Part shown: in pieces, positions 4,842 to 9,958 of the stretch
Position numbering within the stretch: the stretch's first letter is position 1
Layout of the letters: every line of letters begins with the position of its first letter
Assembly: GCA_017538005.1 (NCBI GenBank)
Contig: JAFYJR010000082.1
Span: 1-9,958, forward strand
DNA from: Clostridia bacterium
GTDB lineage: Bacteria; Bacillota; Clostridia; Oscillospirales; Acutalibacteraceae
DNA: 9,958 nucleotides
Direction: 5' to 3'
Notes under the pieces: generated by a model
The model's database searches: none
What the model saw: the letters and a program-made list of their open reading frames with translations, nothing else
Told to the model about the DNA's origin: nothing
Made by a program: the position numbers and the translations under genes

Positions 4842-5947
4842 TCCAGTGATACTACTGTTTCGATGTGGGTGGTGTGGGGGAACATGTCGACGGGTTGGAT
4901 GGCGGTGACTTTGTAGTGTTTTTTTGTGATGTAATCCAGGTCTCTTTGGAGGGTTTCGGGGTTGCAGGAGACGTAGACGATTTTTTGTGGTGAGAGGGCG
5001 GCGACGGCGTCGAGGAAGGCTTCGGTGCTGCCGGCACGGGGCGGGTCGAGTATGACGACGTCGACGGTTTCTTTATTTTGGGCGAGTTCTGTTATGAACT
5101 CGGTGGCGTCTGCGTTGCAGAAGTGGATGTTCTTGATTTGGTTTTGTTTTGCGTTTTGGATGGCGTCTTTGACGGCGGACTTTTCGAGCTCGACGCCTAT
5201 GACTTGGGCGGCACCATGCTTTGCCGCAAGGATGCCGATGGTGCCGGTGCCGCAGTAGGCGTCGAGCACTGTTTTATTGTTGAGATCCGCGTATTTGAGG
5301 GCGGTGGTGTAGAGTTTTTCGGTCTGGGTGGAGTTGATCTGGTAGAAGCTCTTGGCGGAGATGCGGAAGGTACAGCCGAGGAGTTTGTCGGTAATGTATC
5401 CCAGGCCAAAGAGGATTTCTTCCCGGGGGCCTAAGACGAGGCTCGTGTCGTATGGGTTGATGTTGTGGATTATTGTTGTGATTTCGGGGTGGGCTTTTTT
5501 CAGGGCCTTGCAGAAGTTCTTCTTTGCGGGGAGGATGGGGGAGTCGGTGACGACAACGACCATTATCTCGTTGGTGTTCGGGCTGTGCTTAACGAGGACG
5601 TGTCTCGGGAGGAATCTGAAGTCCTTTGTGAGTTTTCTGATGGTTTGGATTATTTCGTCAGCTTTTTTGTCTTCTATCATGCAGGTGTCGACAGGGACGA
5701 TTTTTTTGCTGTTGGACTGGTAGACGCCGGAGAGGATCTGGCCGGAGCGGGCGTCTTTATAGAAGGCGGCCTGGACTTTGTTGCGGTAGTGGTAGGGGTA
5801 GTACATGCCGATGATGGGGGATACATTGCCGAATTTGCCGAGAAGTTTCTGCTCGAGTTTCATTTTGTACTCAAGCTGGGCTTCATACGGCATGTCGAGC
5901 TGGCATCCGCCGCATTTTTTGTAGAATTTGCACTTTTTTTCAGGCAT
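4829..5947 (-). CDS. rlmD: 23S rRNA (uracil-C5)-methyltransferase, RlmD/RumA family
   Basis: 372 residues. The ATG at 5947 is preceded by GGGAGT 7 nt away. The N-terminus carries the Fe-S motif C6-x5-C12-GG-C15 with a fourth cysteine, Cys89 (VDTCM). The C-terminal SAM-dependent methyltransferase domain has LDAYCGTGTIG (228-238), the acidic VIGVELEKSA strand, ILDPPRAG (299-306) and the catalytic Cys328 in VSCNPET. This is the full set for 5-methyluridine formation in 23S rRNA. Relatives are often near 450 residues with an N-terminal TRAM domain; here the protein starts almost at the Fe-S motif, so TRAM is absent. Gram-positive relatives (RlmCD) may modify both U747 and U1939, so the exact target is uncertain. 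No terminator separates it from fic downstream. Confidence 0.9.
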   Translation of the reverse strand: MPEKKCKFYKKCGGCQLDMPYEAQLEYKMKLEQKLLGKFGNVSPIIGMYYPYHYRNKVQAAFYKDARSGQILSGVYQSNSKKIVPVDTCMIEDKKADEIIQTIRKLTKDFRFLPRHVLVKHSPNTNEIMVVVVTDSPILPAKKNFCKALKKAHPEITTIIHNINPYDTSLVLGPREEILFGLGYITDKLLGCTFRISAKSFYQINSTQTEKLYTTALKYADLNNKTVLDAYCGTGTIGILAAKHGAAQVIGVELEKSAVKDAIQNAKQNQIKNIHFCNADATEFITELAQNKETVDVVILDPPRAGSTEAFLDAVAALSPQKIVYVSCNPETLQRDLDYITKKHYKVTAIQPVDMFPHTTHIETVVSLDFCI

Positions 5948-5973
5948 AATTTATACTCCCTTTTTCAGGTTTC

Positions 5974-5984
5974 ATTATATCATA
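5974..5984 (-). promoter_or_regulatory. Extended -10 promoter of rlmD
   Basis: The minus strand reads TATGATATAAT at 5984-5974, i.e. TG-A-TATAAT, a perfect extended -10 (box at 5974-5979). The -35 position is poor (TACCAC), as is common with extended -10 promoters. It lies 27 nt before the start codon. Confidence 0.6.
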
Positions 5985-6000
5985 CGGGGCATTAATGTGG

Positions 6001-6011
6001 TATGATATTAT
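6001..6011 (+). promoter_or_regulatory. Extended -10 promoter of the dnaD-dnaC-tex operon
   Basis: The plus strand reads TATGATATTAT, i.e. TG-A-TATTAT, a mirror copy of the rlmD promoter. The two -10 regions form a 9-bp inverted repeat (5977-5985 with 6000-6008, 14 bp between). The leader to ATG 6048 would be about 30 nt, with AAGGAA at 6033-6038. Confidence 0.55.
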
Positions 6012-6047
6012 TCACTACCCCTTCAGTGTATTAAGGAACGTGTTGTT

Positions 6048-7004
6048 ATGAGTTACAAGATGAATGCCGCTGTCTGGAACGGTGTGTTTGTAGTTCCGAA
6101 CACAGTGGTTGACGAACATATCAAGAAGGCAGGGGGACAGCAGGTAAAAGTCCTCCTGTTTTTGTTGCGCCATAATTCGGAGAGCCTGGACGCGCGCGCG
6201 GTTGCACGCGGTACGGGTATGGATGTCGCTGACGTCAAGGACGCGATGCAGTACTGGAAGGAAGTAGGCATCGTGTACGAGGACGGCGAGGTGCCGCCTG
6301 AGGTCAAGGCGGCGGAGGCGGCGACGGAAAAACTGAAGGCGCTGCCGGATGTCGCGCCGACTTACGACCAGGTCGCCGCCCGCACCCTTGAGGACGCGAA
6401 CCTGCGCGCGCTGTTTAACGAAGTGCAGATCAAACTCGGCAGAACTATCGGCTACGGTGACCAGTCGCAGCTGCTTATGATGCTTGACTACTACGGTCTG
6501 CCCATGGAAGTTATTCTGACTATAGTCGAATACTGTACATCCCTGGGCAAGGGAAATATCAGGTACATCTCCGCCGTGGCAAAGGACTGGGCGGAGCAGG
6601 AGATCAACACTCTGGAGCGCGCGGATGAGTATCTTCGCGAGCGCAAGAAGGATGAGAAACTCTGGAAAAAGTTTGAGTCCATGTTCACTACCAATGTTCC
6701 CGGTTACACTGAAAAACGCTTCGAGCTTCTGAAGAAGTGGCATGTGGAGAATAAACAGTCACTTGAGCTGATATACTATGCGTATGAGATTACCATGGAG
6801 CGTACGAACAAAGTCAGTTTCCCTTACATGAACAGCATCCTTGAGTCCTGGAAGGCGGAGAAGATAAAGACACCTCAGGAAGCGATGCAGGCAAACGGCA
6901 AGAAGAAGGTAAACACGGGCAATGTATCCTACGACTCCGAGAAGGTTAAGGAGCGCGCGAAGGCGCCCATAGAATACAAGAGGAAAGCGAGGCCGGAAGG
7001 CTGA
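6048..7004 (+). CDS. DnaD-domain replication initiation protein
   Basis: 318 residues; AAGGAA lies 9 nt before the ATG. Residues about 10-80 form a winged-helix-like N-terminal part (VVDEHIKKAGGQQVKVLLFLLRH..., then a LDARAVARGTGMDVADVKDAMQYW helix-turn-helix). Two DnaD/DnaB_2 type repeats follow: about 118-182, ending in YISAVAKDW (173-181), and about 203-269, ending in YMNSILESW (260-268). Both fit the family's YxxxIxxxW signature (Ile replaced by Val in the first). The basic tail (281-318) is likely flexible and could bind DNA. DnaD-type proteins remodel origin DNA and help recruit the helicase loader during initiation and restart. The stop overlaps the start of a DnaC/DnaI-like ATPase by one base, supporting that role. 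I did not assign the gene symbol because paralogues exist. Confidence 0.9.
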   Translation: MSYKMNAAVWNGVFVVPNTVVDEHIKKAGGQQVKVLLFLLRHNSESLDARAVARGTGMDVADVKDAMQYWKEVGIVYEDGEVPPEVKAAEAATEKLKALPDVAPTYDQVAARTLEDANLRALFNEVQIKLGRTIGYGDQSQLLMMLDYYGLPMEVILTIVEYCTSLGKGNIRYISAVAKDWAEQEINTLERADEYLRERKKDEKLWKKFESMFTTNVPGYTEKRFELLKKWHVENKQSLELIYYAYEITMERTNKVSFPYMNSILESWKAEKIKTPQEAMQANGKKKVNTGNVSYDSEKVKERAKAPIEYKRKARPEG

Positions 7005-7954
7005 TGGCAGCGATGATTGAAAGAGCGATGAAGGTTATTGAGAGCCGCAAAGCGGCGGCTGAGCGCGCGGCTGAAGAGAGACGCCGTGAACTCGAGACCG
7101 TATCGCCGGAACTTAAAGAACTGAACAGAAGGATCTCGAGAACCGGTCTCGAGGCTTTAAAAGCCGTCACGGCGGGCGACAATTCAGCCGCGCTTATAGA
7201 GAAGCTTTCAAAGGAGAGCGCAGAAAACATAGAGAAAAGGGCTGCTGTTCTGGTAAGCCTCGGTCTTCCCGCGGACACGCTGGATGTTCACTACACCTGT
7301 CCCGTCTGTGAGGACACCGGCAGGAAGGACGGACATTACTGCGAGTGCCTGAAGGCGCTGGTGAGACAGTTCCAACACGACAGTCTCTGCAGTTGCACGC
7401 CCGCTAAAGAGTGCACTTTTGAGAATTTCAGACTTGATTATTACGACGCGTCAGTGCGTGACCATATGTCCCAGGTCCTTGATTACTGCAAGGCGTGGGC
7501 GGCTGATTTTGATCGCACCTCAAACAGCATCCTCATGTACGGACAGACCGGTCTTGGCAAGACACACCTGTCGTTGGCAGTCGCGAATGTTGTCCTTGAA
7601 AAGGGAAACAATGTAATCTACACGAGCGCGGGAAATCTCTTCTCCAAGCTTGAGAAGGAGAGCTTCGGTCGTCTGTCAGCAGACGAGGCGCCCATGGACA
7701 CGGCGATATCCTGCGACCTGCTCATACTTGACGATCTGGGTTCCGAGTTTACGAAGCCCTTCGTCGTTTCGGCATTTTACAACATCGTAAATTCAAGGCT
7801 TCTCGCGGGTTTGCCCACCATAATCAGCACAAATCTCATGTACGATGAGATAGCGGACAGATATGACCCGAGGGTCTATTCGCGAATTATCGGCAACTAC
7901 CAGATGCTCGAGTTTACGGGCAGGGACATCAGACAGATTAAGAGTGAAGAATAG
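7004..7954 (+). CDS. DnaC/DnaI-like AAA+ helicase loader
   Basis: 316 residues; the ATG at 7004 overlaps the dnaD-like stop, with GGAAGG a few bases upstream (ATG 7013 is a possible alternative). Residues 1-85 are a charged, probably coiled-coil helical region. A zinc-finger-like set CPVC...CEC (Cys99, 102, 113, 115) follows, as in the N-terminal domain of DnaI. The AAA+ domain (about 138-312) has Walker A GQTGLGKT (180-187), Walker B LLILDDLG (239-246), sensor-1 STN (275-277) and the SRIIG arginine finger (Arg294). Such proteins load the replicative DnaB/DnaC-type helicase onto DNA with ATP. The dnaD partner upstream supports this over an IstB transposition role, and no transposase is nearby. 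The tex gene starts one base after its stop. Confidence 0.92.
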   Translation: MAAMIERAMKVIESRKAAAERAAEERRRELETVSPELKELNRRISRTGLEALKAVTAGDNSAALIEKLSKESAENIEKRAAVLVSLGLPADTLDVHYTCPVCEDTGRKDGHYCECLKALVRQFQHDSLCSCTPAKECTFENFRLDYYDASVRDHMSQVLDYCKAWAADFDRTSNSILMYGQTGLGKTHLSLAVANVVLEKGNNVIYTSAGNLFSKLEKESFGRLSADEAPMDTAISCDLLILDDLGSEFTKPFVVSAFYNIVNSRLLAGLPTIISTNLMYDEIADRYDPRVYSRIIGNYQMLEFTGRDIRQIKSEE

Positions 7955-7955
7955 T

Positions 7956-9958
7956 ATGGATATTATCAGTGCTTTGACCGATGAGTTTAAACTCAAGAGG
8001 TTTCAGGTTGAAAATACGGTAAATCTTATCGATGAAGGGAACACGATTCCCTTCATTGCCCGTTACAGGAAGGAAGCGCACGGTTCCCTGGATGACCAGA
8101 CTCTGCGTCAGATAGCTGACAGGCTGGAGTATCTGAGGAACCTTGACAAGCGGCGCGAGGAGATTTCCCGCTCGATTATCGAGCAGGAAAAAATGACCGA
8201 CGAGCTGCAGGCAAAGATTGACTCGGCGGCGACGCTCGCCGAGCTTGAGGATCTTTATCGGCCGTACAAGCCGAAGAGGAAAACGCGCGCTTCCGTGGCT
8301 AAGGAGAAGGGCCTGGAGCCGCTGGCTCAGGCCATTTATGCGCAGGACGGAAGCGCGGACCCCGCCGCCCTTGCGGCGGACTTCATCGACGCCGAAAAAG
8401 GTGTTGAGACCTTGGAGGATGCCCTTCAGGGAGCGTCTGACATCATCGCCGAGGATATCTCGGATAATGCCGACATAAGGCGCAGACTTCGTAACCTGTT
8501 CTCTGTTTTGGGTGTAATCACTTCCAAGGCGAAGACGGATGAGGACAGCGTTTATTCCACATATTACGATTTTACCGATAAGGTTGAAAAGATCGCCGGT
8601 CACAAGATACTCGCCATAAACAGGGGCGAGAAGGAAGGCTTCCTTAAAGTATCGGTTACAATTGACCGCGCGAAAGCCATAGAGATTATTGAAAAAGTTA
8701 CGGTATCGGGCGCAGGGGCCTGCACCGATTTCGTAAAGCTGGCGGGCGAGGATGCCTACGACAGACTCATTTTCCCCTCAGTGGAAAATGAGACGCGCGC
8801 CATGCTTACTGAGCGCGCGTCCTCGGCCGCCATAAAGGTGTTCGCCCAGAACCTGCGCCCTCTCCTCATGGCTCCGCCCATAAAGGGCAAGGTGTGCTTG
8901 GGCCTTGACCCCGGATACAGGACAGGCTGCAAGGTGGCGTGTGTTGACGCGACCGGCCGTGTGCTTGATACGGGTGTTATCTACGTCACCAAGAGTGAGG
9001 CAGAGAAGGCAGACGCTGAGAGATTCATCGCCGGCCTGATAAAGAAACACAAGGTTGATATAATTTCTATCGGCAACGGCACCGCCTCGAAGGAGACGGA
9101 GATGTTTGCCGCTGACCTGATAAAGAAGATACCCGAGAAGGTATCGTACATGGTCGTCTCAGAGGCGGGCGCCTCGGTATACTCGGCATCAAAGCTTGCC
9201 GCCGAGGAGTTCCCTCAGTTTGACGTATCATTAAGAAGCGCGGTATCAATTGCCCGCAGACTCCAGGACCCTCTGGCCGAGCTTGTAAAGATCGAGCCGA
9301 AGGCGATAGGTGTCGGACAGTATCAGCACGATATGCCTAAGAAGGAGCTTGAGACGGCTCTTGACGGCGTTGTCGAGGATTGCGTCAACTCAGTCGGCGC
9401 GGACCTCAATACCGCCTCTCCGTCGCTCCTGGCGCATATTGCGGGTATCAATGATACTATTGCCAAGAATATTGTTGCGTACAGAGAAGAAAACGGCGCG
9501 TTTTCCTCACGCCCGGAGCTTAAGAAGGTACCGAAACTCGGTCCGAAGGCATACGAGCAATGCGCGGGATTCCTGCGGATTGCGGAGTCCAGGAATGTTC
9601 TGGACAACACGGGTGTGCATCCTGAGTCATATGACGCGGCGAAGACACTTTTAACTCTCTGTGGTTATGAACTCAAGGATGTCAAGGCAGGGCAGATTCC
9701 CGCCCTGCACGAACGCGTCGAGCAGCAGGGCTACGGCGCTCTGGCAGAGCGCCTCGGCATAGGCGAGCCGACGCTCAAGGATATTGAGAACGAACTCCTG
9801 AAACCCGGCCGCGACCCCCGTGACGAACTGCCTCCTCCAATGCTCCGCTCGGATGTCATGGAGATAAAGGACTTAAAGCCCGGTATGGAACTTAAGGGTA
9901 CAGTAAGAAATGTCATCGACTTCGGCGCGTTTGTGGACATAGGCGTTCATCAGGACGG
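7956..9958 (+). CDS. tex: Tex family RNA-binding transcription accessory protein (3' end outside window)
   Basis: Open from ATG 7956, one base after the upstream stop, to the window edge: 667 codons, no frameshift. The ribosome site is weak (GTGAAGA inside the upstream gene end), so coupling is likely. Domains in order: Tex N-terminal helical region (about 1-190; ENTVNLIDEGNTIPFIARYR, then DLYRPYKPKRKTRAS), YqgF/RuvX-like nuclease-fold domain with GLDPGYRTG (316-324) and IGNGTASKETE (372-382), then SEAGASVYSAS and QYQHDM, a helix-hairpin-helix part (about 492-544) and the start of an S1 domain (PGMELKGTVRNVIDFGAFVDIG, from about 642). Typical family members are about 715-780 residues, so roughly 50-100 residues are missing. 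Tex binds nucleic acid and is linked to transcription; its exact job is unsettled. Confidence 0.95.
   Translation, partial: MDIISALTDEFKLKRFQVENTVNLIDEGNTIPFIARYRKEAHGSLDDQTLRQIADRLEYLRNLDKRREEISRSIIEQEKMTDELQAKIDSAATLAELEDLYRPYKPKRKTRASVAKEKGLEPLAQAIYAQDGSADPAALAADFIDAEKGVETLEDALQGASDIIAEDISDNADIRRRLRNLFSVLGVITSKAKTDEDSVYSTYYDFTDKVEKIAGHKILAINRGEKEGFLKVSVTIDRAKAIEIIEKVTVSGAGACTDFVKLAGEDAYDRLIFPSVENETRAMLTERASSAAIKVFAQNLRPLLMAPPIKGKVCLGLDPGYRTGCKVACVDATGRVLDTGVIYVTKSEAEKADAERFIAGLIKKHKVDIISIGNGTASKETEMFAADLIKKIPEKVSYMVVSEAGASVYSASKLAAEEFPQFDVSLRSAVSIARRLQDPLAELVKIEPKAIGVGQYQHDMPKKELETALDGVVEDCVNSVGADLNTASPSLLAHIAGINDTIAKNIVAYREENGAFSSRPELKKVPKLGPKAYEQCAGFLRIAESRNVLDNTGVHPESYDAAKTLLTLCGYELKDVKAGQIPALHERVEQQGYGALAERLGIGEPTLKDIENELLKPGRDPRDELPPPMLRSDVMEIKDLKPGMELKGTVRNVIDFGAFVDIGVHQD

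Noticed and set aside
5465..5995. 176-codon plus-strand open frame opposite rlmD
   Set aside because: Shadow of rlmD codon bias; low-complexity Val/Gly/Phe/Asp product, and rlmD has a complete set of catalytic motifs.
6015..6743. 242-codon open frame on the minus strand opposite the dnaD-like gene
   Set aside because: The plus strand encodes a convincing DnaD protein here; the minus-strand product has no recognisable domain and no good ribosome site.
7004..7954. IstB transposition helper instead of a helicase loader
   Set aside because: No IstA transposase or insertion sequence ends nearby; the zinc-finger-like N-terminal region and dnaD neighbour fit DnaC/DnaI.
7938..8603. 221-codon minus-strand open frame opposite the start of tex
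   Set aside because: The plus strand encodes clear Tex sequence throughout; the antisense product resembles no family I know.

Overview
The window looks like chromosome of a low-to-mid-GC Gram-positive anaerobe of class Clostridia. Three things point there: the TlpA-like lipoprotein / 48-residue CXXC microprotein / membrane polyferredoxin trio known from Clostridia, a DnaD-DnaC/DnaI type replication-loader pair, and a cell-surface protein ending in Fn3 domains. I cannot fix the genus. No phage, transposase or CRISPR array is visible.

Layout. 1-702 (+): C-terminal part of a secreted or surface protein (Ig-like plus two Fn3 domains), followed by a strong terminator. 703-887: intergenic stretch with two near-identical perfect inverted repeats 52 bp apart, the second lying over the likely promoter of the next operon. 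888-2439 (+): three overlapping redox genes (thioredoxin-like lipoprotein, CXXC microprotein missing from long-ORF lists, multi-cluster 4Fe-4S membrane protein). 2440-2638: an 18-bp bulged hairpin followed by eight T, preceded by a good promoter (candidate small RNA), then a second promoter with a palindrome. 2639-2848 (+): orphan BrnA/CopG-like antitoxin. 2861-2890: bidirectional terminator. 2891-2966 (-): tRNA-Val(GAC). 3032-3649 (+): flavodoxin-fold oxidoreductase with a four-cysteine motif, transcribed divergently from the tRNA. 3661-3691: bidirectional terminator. 3693-4739 (-): class II Fic protein with a C-terminal winged helix and a repeat-rich promoter. 4829-5947 (-): RlmD/RumA-type 23S rRNA m5U methyltransferase. 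6048 to the right edge (+): dnaD-like, dnaC/dnaI-like and tex genes packed with 1-nt overlap or spacing, divergent from the methyltransferase.

How the genes work together. The redox trio probably forms a membrane electron-transfer unit moving electrons between cytoplasmic Fe-S donors and thiols outside the membrane (inference). DnaD and the AAA+ loader are expected to load replicative helicase, with tex as a downstream operon partner. The other genes are single units with their own promoters. I see no clearly new multi-gene system; the best leads are the candidate small RNA, the twin inverted repeats, the redox microprotein operon, and the repeats at the fic promoter.
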